A stretch of 64,000 nt of DNA from Arthrobacter glacialis (lineage in GTDB: Bacteria; Actinomycetota; Actinomycetes; Actinomycetales; Micrococcaceae), in contig NZ_PPXC01000014.1 in NCBI RefSeq assembly GCF_002909445.1, positions 47,912-111,911 on the forward strand, written 5' to 3'. A model generated the notes under the pieces. It did no database searches. It saw only the letters and a list, made by a program, of their open reading frames with translations, and was not told the origin of the DNA. The position numbers and the translations under genes were made by a program. The stretch's first letter is position 1. Each line of letters opens with the position of its first letter. This document shows, piece by piece, positions 38,680 to 47,386 of this stretch.

Positions 38680-39432
38680 CTACCGGACAGCCCGGATCGC
38701 TTCGAGCCAGAGTGACTCGTTGTTCTTCACAAACCGGGTCACGCTGTGCCAGTGTTTTCCATGGCCGGTTGTGAACATCGTCCCCCACGGTTCGGTTCCG
38801 GCATCATGGGAAGTCTTGAGCAGTTCATACATGGCCGTTGTACGTTGCCACATGGCGGTGGGTAGTGTGGCCCGTAGCTCGTCGTTGGCACCATAGCCGT
38901 CAATGAAGGCCGCCAGCGCTCGTGCCGCAGTGCGTGGGTTGGCCGATGCGTCGTTTAGCGTGAATGCTTGCGCGGCGTACGCGAGATCCCAGAGGCGTGT
39001 GCTTGGTGATGCCGCGTCCCAGTCGATGAATACCCATCGCTCTCCGATGAGGAGATTCCAGGGTGCCAGGTCGTTGTGGCAGATCAGTTCGGCTCCTGGG
39101 GTCGGAATATGGGTGATCCAGGTTGAGTCGGAGTCGGGTTCGTAAGTGGCGCTGGCGTCGTGAATAGCGCGTACGAGGGAGCCGACCCGATGCTGCCCGG
39201 AGAGTGTCAGTGGGGCCGAGTCCATGGCAAGGCGGCCGGGGACAAACTCTGTCACTTGGCGACCTTGGGGGTCCTGCCCATAGACGGCGGGCACATCAAC
39301 GCCGGCGTCATTGACGGCCTTCATGTAAGCGAGCACACTCGGGGTCGCGGCCGTCCACGGTTTACGGACCGTCGAGCCTGCGCGCATCACACCCTCTGAA
39401 GCGTTGCCGCCAGTCAGGAGAATCTCTTCCAT
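38680..39432 (-). CDS. Aminoglycoside-phosphotransferase-like kinase (APH family)
   Basis: A 250-residue member of the APH/choline-kinase-like fold. The catalytic loop ICHNDLAPWNLL (about residues 116-127) and the metal-binding VFIDWDAASPS (about 133-143) are intact. The N-terminal lobe is short. Proteins like this phosphorylate small molecules, and most are not proven resistance enzymes. TAGCCT (39439-39444) lies 6 nt before the ATG and no ribosome site is seen, suggesting a leaderless mRNA. Confidence 0.82.
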   Translation of the reverse strand: MEEILLTGGNASEGVMRAGSTVRKPWTAATPSVLAYMKAVNDAGVDVPAVYGQDPQGRQVTEFVPGRLAMDSAPLTLSGQHRVGSLVRAIHDASATYEPDSDSTWITHIPTPGAELICHNDLAPWNLLIGERWVFIDWDAASPSTRLWDLAYAAQAFTLNDASANPRTAARALAAFIDGYGANDELRATLPTAMWQRTTAMYELLKTSHDAGTEPWGTMFTTGHGKHWHSVTRFVKNNESLWLEAIRAVR

Positions 39433-39611
39433 CTCACAAGGCTATCCCGTACGTCTCGGCACCGCGTAGGAACCCCCAAGTCAGGGCCGAGGGCAACGAG
39501 CCCACGAAGCGTCGTCGTTTCGCAAGCCGAACGTTATGTGGGACGGATCCATCGAACCCTGGTGGTCGTGATGTTGTCCTGATCAAGAATCTTTCGAAGA
39601 AGGTTTCCTAT

Positions 39612-40109
39612 TTAGGTTGCTCGAACCATTCGGACCTCATTCACTCCATCCCCTGTTTTTAAAGTTCCATCGCTAACAAAGCCATTTTTTCGGTAGAAGG
39701 CTTGTGCACGCGGGTTGGGGTCTGCGACCCACAGTGCAGCGGGCGCAGTCGCAGCTATGACTTCATTAAGAAGTGCCGTGCCTACACCCGAACCATGGAA
39801 GGCGGCATATGCGTAAAGCACGTGTAGCTGTATCTGCGGCTCGGCGTCGTCGTCAAGGGAGGGCCCCGACATAGCGATGCCGACGATCGTGACTTCATAC
39901 GAAGCTACGGCGATGTTGTTTTGGTTGTATTTTGGATCGGTCAGGGCCGCGGCCCAGAACCTCTCGCGCCAGCTGAGCAGCGCTGGATCGTCCAGAACGA
40001 CGTCGCTCATCAATCCCCGGTAGGTTTCACGCCACGAGTCCACGTGAACTTTCGCCATGCTTGGCGCGTCCGCGGGCTGAGCGCGACGCAGGTCAAAGTT
40101 GCGTGTCAT
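39612..40109 (-). CDS. GNAT-family N-acetyltransferase
   Basis: A 165-residue acetyltransferase. The acetyl-CoA loop is visible as HGSGVGTALLNEV (about 111-123), and the C-terminal AQAFYRKNGFV (about 140-150) is the conserved end of the fold. The N-terminus MTRNFDLRRAQPAD is typical; the longer frame to 40169 looks non-coding. Substrate unknown. Confidence 0.85.
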   Translation of the reverse strand: MTRNFDLRRAQPADAPSMAKVHVDSWRETYRGLMSDVVLDDPALLSWRERFWAAALTDPKYNQNNIAVASYEVTIVGIAMSGPSLDDDAEPQIQLHVLYAYAAFHGSGVGTALLNEVIAATAPAALWVADPNPRAQAFYRKNGFVSDGTLKTGDGVNEVRMVRAT

Positions 40110-40309
40110 TGTCCAACGGTACATGTGCTGGATCCGCGCTGAGCAGGCATTTGCGGAAATCGCCGGCACAGCCCACTAGTGCCCGCAGCGGAACCCACTG
40201 TGGGGCGTTCGCAGATCCCGTGGGCCTAGCCGTGCACTCGACATTTGAGCAATCGGGTGGTTGAGGTGCTCGGTTGACACCAGATCGATGGGAGGAGTGG
40301 ACTTGGCTC

Positions 40310-40909
40310 ATGGCGTCCCTAAAAGTAGCGAAGAAGCTCCGGATCGCTTTAGGATCGCTGGCCGTTGTCCTTGGCCTGATTTCTCTGGCCATGATTTGGG
40401 GTCAGACTGCGGGGCTGGGGCTTAAGGTCCTGGTGAGTTTCGCGGCAGCGGGAGCGTTCCTGCTGGGGATTGCCGTTTTGGTAGGCAGGACCCGGGCCGG
40501 TCAGCTGGTTCTGACGAGGCGCTTGTGGAGATTTGCTGTTGTCCTCTTCATCGTCGTTGCCGTGATCGTTGTTGCTGTCCTGCCCAAAGGCCCCGGCAGT
40601 GGTCCGATCATGGCAATGGTGCCGGCCATTCTGGGTGGAACTGTGGCACAGTTGTTTGAGCCGGAAGCCGCGGCAGCGTTCACCGCGGCGGCGCTGAGCG
40701 AACATGATGGCCGGAACTGGTGGTGGGTCAGCCTTGGACTAACCCTGGTAGGAATTGTTCTGGGTTCTAGTGCAATAGTGGCTGCAGTCTTCGGCAACGG
40801 TGTTGTCGTTTCCCTTTTAGAGCCCATTGCGGCGCTTTGCTTGATTCTTGCGGTTGTTATCTGGTTCTGGCTCAGGTCCAGGAAGCGCCAGTTCAAGGCC
40901 GAGCCCTAA
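40310..40909 (+). CDS. Multi-pass membrane protein of unknown function
   Basis: 199 residues with about six hydrophobic segments (around 10-30, 38-56, 72-92, 97-112, 137-157 and 165-187) and basic loops. The central soluble bit holds FEPEAAAAF. I do not recognise a family. ATG 40310 is used (MASLKVAKKLRIA); the frame is open to 40274. Confidence 0.6.
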   Translation: MASLKVAKKLRIALGSLAVVLGLISLAMIWGQTAGLGLKVLVSFAAAGAFLLGIAVLVGRTRAGQLVLTRRLWRFAVVLFIVVAVIVVAVLPKGPGSGPIMAMVPAILGGTVAQLFEPEAAAAFTAAALSEHDGRNWWWVSLGLTLVGIVLGSSAIVAAVFGNGVVVSLLEPIAALCLILAVVIWFWLRSRKRQFKAEP

Positions 40910-41117
40910 TAATTCGTTCTCCGGGCCCGTTCGCTGGCCGCGACTGGACGACCACCTTCGGACCCAGCATTTCCAGGGATCAGTGAGTGTGGCAAGACAC
41001 AGAAATGGACGTACAGACTGTCTCAGCTGTCGACCGACGGCTGTCCCATAACCGGACCTCTAGCGGGCAGTTTCTTCTGCGGTCCTGCCCCTCAATCTTC
41101 CGATTCAGTCACTAGAG

Positions 41118-41339
41118 TTGACCCATGGCACACAACGTCTGCCCTGTGGCCAAGCGTACACGCGAGTCGTCTGGATTGGGGGCTTGGCGTCCATTTTCAT
41201 AGGTGGGCTCATAGCGATACCTCTGCAAATCAGTCCATTCGTCACTATGGGGGCTCCGGTCCTGATTCTTCTGGTGATTACGATACCCATGGGTAAGGCG
41301 GCCGTACGGGAACGCAAACAACGGCCAGACGCAGACTAG
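41118..41339 (+). CDS. Possible small membrane protein
   Basis: 73 codons with two hydrophobic segments (about 18-36 and 40-58) and a charged end (AAVRERKQRPDAD). The start is uncertain: TTG 41118 is the only upstream codon, while ATG 41126 is in another frame. The C-terminal half looks more convincing than the first 15 residues. Confidence 0.35.
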   Translation: MTHGTQRLPCGQAYTRVVWIGGLASIFIGGLIAIPLQISPFVTMGAPVLILLVITIPMGKAAVRERKQRPDAD

Positions 41340-41370
41340 TGAACCGCAAAGTCATGTCTGAGAAGTGATC

Positions 41371-41398
41371 GTCCCGCCACCGGAACCTCCTGCGGGAC
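41371..41398. terminator. Hairpin between convergent genes
   Basis: GTCCCGC (41371-41377) pairs with GCGGGAC (41392-41398), with a 14-nt loop. It lies between the plus-strand small membrane frame and the convergent minus-strand gene, and is a plausible bidirectional terminator. Confidence 0.5.
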
Positions 41399-41403
41399 GG
41401 GCT

Positions 41404-42156
41404 TTAGGGTTCCGGTCCGTCAAGATGGTGGGTGGCTACTTGCCTGGCTATTTCTACCGCTGTCGCGCTCATCTCGTCCGAGAGTTTCAGCACGTCGTAC
41501 ATGCCTGTCACTGTCCGGTCGCCACTACGGGCGGTGATGCGGGTTTCGCCATCGCTTTCATCGAGCCGAAAATGGATTCCGATCACGGATTTTATGTAGC
41601 GGGTTGCATCCTTGTGGAGCCAGGTCCCGCCCGTCCATTCCTGCCCTATCTTGACCCAAACGTCCTGGCCTACCATCGTCGTGCTTAGCCCCGGCTGGCG
41701 GAATGCCCCGCTAATGGATTCCAATGCGCCAGCGAGGGGCAACCCAGTCGTCCATTGTTCTGTGCGGCCAAACCGCCCGGACATAGTTCTGAACTGCAGC
41801 AGGATCCAGAACGCCACCATGTTGGGCCACAACGCGGTGGTTACAAGTGCCTCGGGCCCAGCCGCAAATCCAAAGACGACGGCGGCAACTCCGACCAGGG
41901 CGAAGACGCCAAGCCCAATCAGGCGTCCCCGGTGCGCAAGCAAGACCATGGCACTCGCCTTGCCCCGGCCCGCCGCAAGGTAAAAGCCCGCACCAAACAC
42001 GTATAACGCATAGAGACCGTACAAGAAACCCAGCGGAATATCGCTCCCACGGCTGTAGCCGGAGCCAAAGACCATGAACACCGAAAGGGCCGCCAGAGCC
42101 ATCGCGGCCAGCCCTGCACCGATTCGGACCCGCTTGTCCCGCACCGAAGGCTGCAT
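41404..42156 (-). CDS. Membrane protein with C-terminal soluble domain, unknown
   Basis: 250 residues. Four hydrophobic segments lie in the first 125 residues (about 12-32, 41-62, 78-98 and 103-120), followed by a soluble domain of about 120 residues containing QEWTGGTWLHKDATRYIKSVIG-like sequence. No recognised family. The start at 42156 is the first ATG in frame and gives a plausible basic N-terminus (MQPSVRDKRVR). Confidence 0.6.
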   Translation of the reverse strand: MQPSVRDKRVRIGAGLAAMALAALSVFMVFGSGYSRGSDIPLGFLYGLYALYVFGAGFYLAAGRGKASAMVLLAHRGRLIGLGVFALVGVAAVVFGFAAGPEALVTTALWPNMVAFWILLQFRTMSGRFGRTEQWTTGLPLAGALESISGAFRQPGLSTTMVGQDVWVKIGQEWTGGTWLHKDATRYIKSVIGIHFRLDESDGETRITARSGDRTVTGMYDVLKLSDEMSATAVEIARQVATHHLDGPEP

Positions 42157-42299
42157 AACTACATATCAGCACGTGACATCCCTCTTGTCCACGTGTGCTC
42201 GTAGTTGTGCAGTCGGGCAATGCCAGTGGCCATCGTTAGTTTCCGTTTGAGGAACCCTCTACGGGACTCATCACACGGCCGTTGCGCCACATGATGAGG

Positions 42300-42896
42300 C
42301 TACCTTTGGAGAGCGTCAAGTCTTTCGACCAGCCCGAATTTCACAGTTGGCCGTTCGGCTTCAACTATGGAGAACACCACAGTGTCGCGAACGGTGCCAT
42401 TCTCGAAGATCGTGTGATTGCGCAGAATGCCATCTTGTTTGGCACCGAGCCGCTCGATCGCGCGGCGGGATTGGTGGTTGTGCCAATGAGCGCGGAACTC
42501 CACGGCAATGCAACCCAGTTCCTCAAACGCTCGCTGAAGTAACAGCATCTTGGCAGCGGCGTTGATCCCCGTCCCTTGGGCCTTCGACCCGACCCAGGTT
42601 GACCCGATTTCCAAACGTCGGTTGGCTGGTTCGAGATTCAAATACGTGGTCATTCCAACCGCGCGTGAAGTGACCGGGTCGATGATCGCCCAGGGAACAA
42701 TCCGACCCTCGGTGTGCAAGTTAAGCCGACGTTCAATTTCCCCCTCCATCGTCGAGGGAGAGGGGATGTGCGTGTACCAGGTCTTCCACAGTTCATCGGT
42801 TTCAACAGCCGCCGCAAGGTCCTCATGGTGAGTCGCTGAAAGCGGTTCGAGCCGAACGAACTGGCTTTCCCGCAATGACGCGTCGGTAAAATTCAT
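42300..42896 (-). CDS. RimJ/RimL-type GNAT acetyltransferase
   Basis: A 198-residue acetyltransferase with the RimJ/RimL layout: FVRLEPLSATHHEDL near residue 13, GSTWVGSKAQGTGINAAAK (CoA-loop region) near 97, and FRAHWHNHQSRRAIERLGAK near 132-151. Such enzymes modify small molecules or protein N-termini. TAGACT (42903-42908) is 6 nt before the ATG, again a leaderless-type start. Confidence 0.88.
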   Translation of the reverse strand: MNFTDASLRESQFVRLEPLSATHHEDLAAAVETDELWKTWYTHIPSPSTMEGEIERRLNLHTEGRIVPWAIIDPVTSRAVGMTTYLNLEPANRRLEIGSTWVGSKAQGTGINAAAKMLLLQRAFEELGCIAVEFRAHWHNHQSRRAIERLGAKQDGILRNHTIFENGTVRDTVVFSIVEAERPTVKFGLVERLDALQR

Positions 42897-43087
42897 TTCC
42901 TGAGTCTAGCCCGACCGAACATCCGCTTGCCGACCAATGAACAAACCCGGCGGGCAAGCTTCCGAGCCACGAAAATGTCCATATCTATACGTCCGTTTGG
43001 GGAACCATTGCTGGGTTGAAGTGCCAAGTAGTGGCCACCAGCCCTGAATGCTCATAGGTGATGATTCGCCTGCTAGCAGCCGGGTAG

Positions 43088-43462
43088 TCAGCTCGAGGAC
43101 CAGACTCCGAGCTCGTTTCCGCTGGGGTCCTGGAAGTGAAAGCGTCGCCCGCCCGGGAAATCGTAGGGGGTCTGGGTCACCTCGCCGCCGGCATTGTGGA
43201 CCGCTTCTACGCTCGCCTCTAGATCTGATGAGTAGAGCAGAACGAGCGGTCCTCCCAATTTCACCTCGGCATCCAAACGAAAACCGCCGACCTCCGATTC
43301 ATCCGCGACTCCCTTGCCTCGAATTCCGACATACGCGGGGCCATAATCGTTAAACGTCCATCCGAAGGCGCTGCTGTAGAACGATTTGGCGGCGTGGATG
43401 TCGGTCACTCCAATCTCGATGTAGTCGAGCGCGTGATGGGTGTGTGCAGAGTTTTCAGCCAT
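43088..43462 (-). CDS. VOC-family (glyoxalase-like) protein
   Basis: A 124-residue vicinal-oxygen-chelate protein. It has the DYIEIGVTDIHAAKSFYSSAFGW start of the fold and ends with RFHFQDPSGNELGVWS. It shows the two beta-alpha-beta modules of the family; the reaction is not predictable. ATG 43462 is chosen; TAGAAT lies 7 nt before it. The longer frame to 43564 is unlikely to be translated. Confidence 0.85.
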   Translation of the reverse strand: MAENSAHTHHALDYIEIGVTDIHAAKSFYSSAFGWTFNDYGPAYVGIRGKGVADESEVGGFRLDAEVKLGGPLVLLYSSDLEASVEAVHNAGGEVTQTPYDFPGGRRFHFQDPSGNELGVWSSS

Positions 43463-43494
43463 GCTTGGGATTCTACGCGCCGACGCTGTTGCCC

Positions 43495-43559
43495 GTCCCG
43501 TAAGCCGGTCGAATTCCGGGACACCAAGCCGTGGGACATGGACGAGGAACGTCAGTGAC
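43495..43559 (+). repeat. 65-nt repeat copy 1
   Basis: About 85 percent identical by eye to 44034-44098. In one frame both copies encode a similar peptide ending in a stop (R-K-P-V-x-F-R-D-x-K-P-W-D). It also contains GTCCCG...CGGGAC arms, so it could be a small palindromic element. It overlaps the upstream side of the VOC gene. Confidence 0.55.
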
Positions 43560-43696
43560 TGCATGTCCCGCAGGGGAACGGCAACTGATGCGCAATTGCT
43601 GCATGCAATGCCATCAGCTATGGCGATACAGTGAGCGGGACTTACTAGTGAAGCTTCCGATGAATTTGAGGTACACCGATCAATGAACCGAAAGAT

Positions 43697-43906
43697 TTGT
43701 CCAACAGGCGGTCCCTTCGACTCCAGGCGACACTGTTCATCATTTTGCCTGTACTCTTCATATCCTTTTTCACCGAGGCGACCACTATGACTATGAAGGT
43801 GATTTATGGTGGGGGAATCATCCTGTGTCTTGTCCTTCTAGGGACTGTTATCGCAAAAATCCTCAAGCTCCGAAAGCGGGACACTGGAGGCGGCAACGGG
43901 AGTTGA
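43697..43906 (+). CDS. Small two-helix membrane protein, unknown
   Basis: 69 residues: basic N-terminus (MSNRRSLRLQ), two hydrophobic helices (about 9-26 and 34-54) and a KLRKRDTGGGNGS tail. The start is TTG. Composition and layout are those of a real small membrane protein; no family recognised. Confidence 0.45.
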   Translation: MSNRRSLRLQATLFIILPVLFISFFTEATTMTMKVIYGGGIILCLVLLGTVIAKILKLRKRDTGGGNGS

Positions 43907-44033
43907 TCCCGAACATCTGTAACCGCGACGTAACGCTACTCTCTTCATCCTTCGGTAGGTTGAGCATTCCTCTTGGCTACCGAATCAGTGGTGTCGTCCT
44001 GTTGGGGGTGTCCCGTATAGACGCCGCCAAGCG

Positions 44034-44098
44034 GTCCCGCAAGCCGGTCGGATTCCGGGACGCTAAGCCGTGGGACCTCGACGAGGCGTGTCAGTGAC
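44034..44098 (+). repeat. 65-nt repeat copy 2
   Basis: The second copy of the sequence at 43495-43559, with the same peptide reading ending at TGA 44095-44097. It lies directly before the start-less coding remnant that follows. Confidence 0.55.
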
Positions 44099-44380
44099 GG
44101 CAGGTTCCGTATCAGCGAGAGGTACCAGCCTGACGGGAGGCTCAGCTACGACTTTTCATGGCTCAATGGGTCGGCGGACGGAACCTGCGGGTTCACGATT
44201 GGGCGTAGTGGTGGCGAGGCTGCGCCAAACGATCCAGACAGTGCTTCACGGATGTCCAGGGAAGCCCTGGTTGAGGAGGCTCGATCCTTCCTGGAGTCGT
44301 TCTATGCGGCCGGAGGCATAGGCGAAGAAGACTTCCCAGATCATAGTCCAGCGCGGATGCATGGAAACAGTGGCGGGTAA
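44096..44380 (+). pseudogene. Coding remnant without start codon
   Basis: One frame is open for 94 codons to TAA 44378-44380 and reads like a true protein: ISERYQPDGRLSYDFSWLNG, then GFTIGRSGGEAAPND and EALVEEARSFLESFYAAGG. No ATG, GTG or TTG precedes the good region in frame, and the sequence just upstream is the 65-nt repeat. It may be a gene whose 5' end was lost or replaced. Family unknown. Confidence 0.45.
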
Positions 44381-44469
44381 TTGCTCCAATGCAGATGGAC
44401 CTCTCGATCGTAGAAATGCCCACCAAAACCCCAGATGGGGAAGGGCTACTGGAACGGTCGGACATGCGA

Positions 44470-45005
44470 TCAGGAGCAGGTCTTGCCGATTGGGCTGTAG
44501 ATGGTCTGGGTTGTTTGGTCCGTTGTTGCCTCGAGGGGAACGCCTCCTGGTTCCTTGAGCCAAAACCCGCCGGGGTAGACAATCCAGTTTGCGTTGGCTT
44601 GTGCGGATGTACAACCGGGAATCACTAATTCGTCGGCGAGCGTGTAGCCGGAATTTGACCAGCCGATCTTCGTCCTGCCGCGCTTTTCTGTGGGGACGCT
44701 TAACGTGAAAGCGGTGCCTGCCTTCATGACGAGGCCCATCTTTTGGAATTGGAGCCCGTCGGAGGTAACTCCGTCGCCCCACTGGTTTGGGCCTGTTCCG
44801 GTGGAGGTGGTGTTGATGTAGAGGACTTCTGGTACTCCTGGCTTTTCCGTCCCTGCACCAAGATCGGCTGCTGTTAGCCCAGCCCCGATGGGATTGTTGC
44901 ATTCGAATTTAAGCGTGGTTCCCTTGGCGTGCGGACTAATTTCAGAATCCAGTGACGATGCGGACACGCTTGAGGAGGGCATGGGGACGGGGAGAGTGGA
45001 CTCGT
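44470..45005 (-). pseudogene. Gene for an extracellular-looking protein, 5' end cut off by an IS element
   Basis: The frame encodes about 175 credible residues, Ser/Thr/Gly-rich and with two or three Cys (LKFECNNPIGAGLT, IPGCTSAQAN, PIGKTCS at the end). The low-complexity SSSVSASS stretch near the front resembles the linker after a lipoprotein or signal anchor. At 45005 it meets the terminal repeat of the IS3-type element, and the frame continues only as antisense of the transposase. The start and signal peptide are therefore missing. Family unknown. Confidence 0.6.
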
Positions 45006-45073
45006 TGGGACTGCCCTGGCTTTGCTTGACTCCTGACTTGTGAGGATACGTTCCTTGCAGCAAGGATATTGAT

Positions 45074-45360
45074 ATGCCTAAGCCTTTCCCCGCCGAGTTC
45101 CGCCGCGACGAAAGTTGCCGTGGCTCGCAAGCATGAAGCACCTATCGCTCAGATCGCTAGGGACTTCGGGATCTTGAGAAGCGACGTTGCATAACTGGCT
45201 CAAGAAAGCCGATATCGAGGACGGCAACCGCCCGGGTGTGAGCGCTGCTGAGGCGGCCGAGCTACGGGATGCGAAGAAACGCATCCGGCTACTGGAGCAG
45301 GAGAATGAGATCCTGCGTCGGGCCGCGGCGTTCTTCGCCCGTGAGCTGCCCCCAAAATGA
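45074..45360 (+). pseudogene. IS3 transposase OrfA, frameshifted
   Basis: Assembling the frames gives MPKPFPAEFRRD, then VARKHEAPIAQIARDFG, then LHNWLKKADIEDG and RIRLLEQENEILRRAAAFFA: a helix-turn-helix followed by the leucine-zipper helix of IS3 OrfA. One extra base after FRRD and a second near GI(S)EAT break the frame. Confidence 0.85.
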
Positions 45361-46151
45361 GGTTCCCGCTGGTCCTTGATTACGACGTGCGACGGGGTTC
45401 CCGTCGCGGTGGCCTGCCGGGTGCTCGGCTTCTCCAAACAGGCGTTCTACACCTGGAAGGCGACTCCGGTGACGGACCGGGATTGGGCTGATGCGCATCT
45501 GATCAACGCCGCGCTAGATGTGCATCGGGACGACCCGGCGTTCGGCTAAAGGTTCATTGCAGACGAGCTGAAGGAGCAGGGCCTGGCCGCGAGTGAGAAC
45601 CGGATCCAGCGGCTGTGTAGCAGCCAGAGAATCTGGTCTGTGTTCGCCAAGAAACGCGGATTGACGCGCAAGGCCGGTCCGCCAGTTCATGACGATCTGG
45701 TCAAGCGGGACTTCACCGCAATGGCACCCAACCGGCTCTGGCTCACTGACATCACCGAGCACCGCACGGACGAGGGCAAGCTGTACTTGTGCGCGATCAA
45801 GGACGTCCATTCGAACCGGATCGAAAGGCTATTCGATCGACTCACGCATGAAGTCGTCCCTCGCCGTTGCCGCTCTGCGTAACGCAGTGTCGCTCAGGTC
45901 CTCACTAGGAACCGTGGTGGATTAGGACCCTGAAGACCAAAGGGCTGACCGGATCGATGGGCCGGGTGGGCGCGTGCGCCGACAGCGCTGCCATGGAGTC
46001 ATTTTTTGCGCTGCTGCAGAAGAATGTCCTGGACCGCAAACGATGGACCACACAGCAGGAGCTGCGGCTGGCGATCGTGACCTGGATCGAGAAAACCTAC
46101 CACCGCAAACGCCGACAACGACGACTTGGCCGCCTAGAAACACTAAACCCC
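45357..46151 (+). pseudogene. IS3 transposase OrfB (integrase core), several lesions
   Basis: Segments of the DDE integrase are readable: VAVACRVLGFSKQAFYTWK, FIADELKEQGLAASENRIQRL, NRLWLTDITEHRTDEGKLYL (first Asp), and SAAMESFFALLQKNVLDRK (catalytic Glu). A TAA replaces the expected Tyr at about 45547. A frameshift follows NRI near 45823. A deletion near 45920 removes the second Asp region. Confidence 0.85.
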
Positions 46152-46343
46152 GAGAGTCAACGAAACCCGGGGCAGTCCCATTTAAAGGATGGAAAGTTGA
46201 GCGGGACGGATCGAGCTGGTTGACTCAACACTCGTACGGTGCAAACGTACATAGATTGCATGACAGTTGGCACCAACGAATTTATGACGTGAAGATCAGA
46301 GATCTACTTTCCTATGATTGGGCTGTTTTCGGAGTAGTACACC

Positions 46344-46601
46344 TCACTGATCGTCTACTGGGGGTTTTGCTAGTTTGGTGGTCTCTAATTCGTCAGGGCT
46401 CCAGCAGAGCGTGATCTGGACTCCATGGGCGGCTTCGGCAATTGTCAGGTGCAGATCAGCGCCGTAGAGGTTGTCGTGTTCAATGTAGTGGCCATCAGCT
46501 CGGCCCTGTGCAACAACGCGCGTCAAAGCCACCGCCATGGCCCGGCCCCAATCGGCAGGGTGCTTGCTGGACGAGCTCTCGGTAGATGAATAGGTTGCCA
46601 T
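46344..46601 (-). CDS. Small conserved-looking protein, unknown
   Basis: 85 residues: Ser-rich start, then GRAMAVALTRVVAQGRADGHYIEHDNLYGADLHLTIAEA-like sequence of balanced composition and a charged end. AGGATCGCT precedes the ATG. I do not recognise the family. It starts the stress-gene region. Confidence 0.5.
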   Translation of the reverse strand: MATYSSTESSSSKHPADWGRAMAVALTRVVAQGRADGHYIEHDNLYGADLHLTIAEAAHGVQITLCWSPDELETTKLAKPPVDDQ

Positions 46602-46640
46602 AGCGATCCTGAAAAAAAGATAAAGGGATGGTATGAATGG

Positions 46641-46940
46641 TCAAAATTCACCGGGACTCATTGCGTCATCGTCCGTGTGAGTGTCCGAAGCATTCGTATC
46701 TGCACGTGCAAGCTCCTCGCGGTGCTGATCATCAGTGCCTCCAAGCGGCCCGGCTCCTGGTTCGCCGTCGCTGCCGGCATCCTCGTCCTGAAAAAAGCTC
46801 CGGTCCGGGGCGCCCAAGCTTTTGTCGTCACCCAGCGCCTGTTGGTCGCTTTCCTGACCTCGCAAGGTTGGATCCGGCGAGCCCGGATTGGTGGCCGCAT
46901 CGTCAGGCATTTCATCGTCGGCTGGATCGTTGTTGATCAT
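46641..46940 (-). CDS. Acidic low-complexity protein
   Basis: 99 residues, more than a quarter Asp/Glu, with many Gly/Pro/Ser and no hydrophobic core (MINNDPADDEMPDDAAT, DAGSDGEPGAGP). It is probably intrinsically disordered. Such short acidic proteins occur among actinobacterial stress genes. Opposite-strand frames overlap it, so the call is moderate. Confidence 0.45.
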   Translation of the reverse strand: MINNDPADDEMPDDAATNPGSPDPTLRGQESDQQALGDDKSLGAPDRSFFQDEDAGSDGEPGAGPLGGTDDQHREELARADTNASDTHTDDDAMSPGEF

Positions 46941-47103
46941 GGAGCGCTCCTTTGATGGCTGGGACAGATGTTCATTGGGTCCGTGGCTGCCCGCCTTGCT
47001 GTTTTCACTGTGACCACTGATTGGTCCTTGCGAAACCCCTCAGGGTTGGGAACAGTATGAAGGGCAATAAGGACAATTCTTAACAGAATCTGGAGATGAT
47101 GCC

Positions 47104-47346
47104 ATGAACATCCTTATTCGACTTTTGAGTATCGGCGCGAGCCTGGCGGCCGGTGCCGTGGCACGCAAGGCCCTCGAGGCCAGCTGGAGGAACCGTACCG
47201 GAAGTGAACCGCCCAAGGACGCTGGTGACTTGCGAATTTCACTGCCGGGGGTCTTGGTGTTTGCGCTGGCAGCTGCTGCGGCAGGTGCTGTCATCCAGGC
47301 ATTCACCCAACGCTTGGGGCGGCAGGCCACCATGCGGCTGGAGTAA
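47104..47346 (+). CDS. DUF4235-type membrane protein
   Basis: 80 residues. The N-terminal helix with LAAGAVARKALEASWR and the second hydrophobic segment FALAAAAAGAVIQAFTQRL fit the DUF4235 family, small actinobacterial membrane proteins of unknown function common in stress clusters. The start ATG follows GGAGATGATGCC. Confidence 0.7.
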   Translation: MNILIRLLSIGASLAAGAVARKALEASWRNRTGSEPPKDAGDLRISLPGVLVFALAAAAAGAVIQAFTQRLGRQATMRLE

Positions 47347-47386
47347 ACCCCCGAAGGAGTGTAGAAAGACAACCACCGCGAAAGGT

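Larger units (their letters stand above)
45006..46180 (+). mobile_element. Degenerate IS3-family insertion sequence
   Basis: 1175 bp bounded by imperfect 27-bp inverted repeats: left TGGGACTGCCCTGGCTTTGC... (45006-45032) and right, as reverse complement, TGGGACTGCCCCGGGTTTCG... (46154-46180). Inside are the two overlapping transposase frames of the family, both broken. No clear target duplication flanks it. The element is inactive and not recent, but it has cut the gene at 44470-45005. Confidence 0.88.

Noticed and set aside
44246-44902. Minus-strand 218-codon frame overlapping the truncated gene
   Set aside because: It overlaps the much more protein-like 44470-45005 minus frame in a different phase and is Arg/His/Pro-rich.
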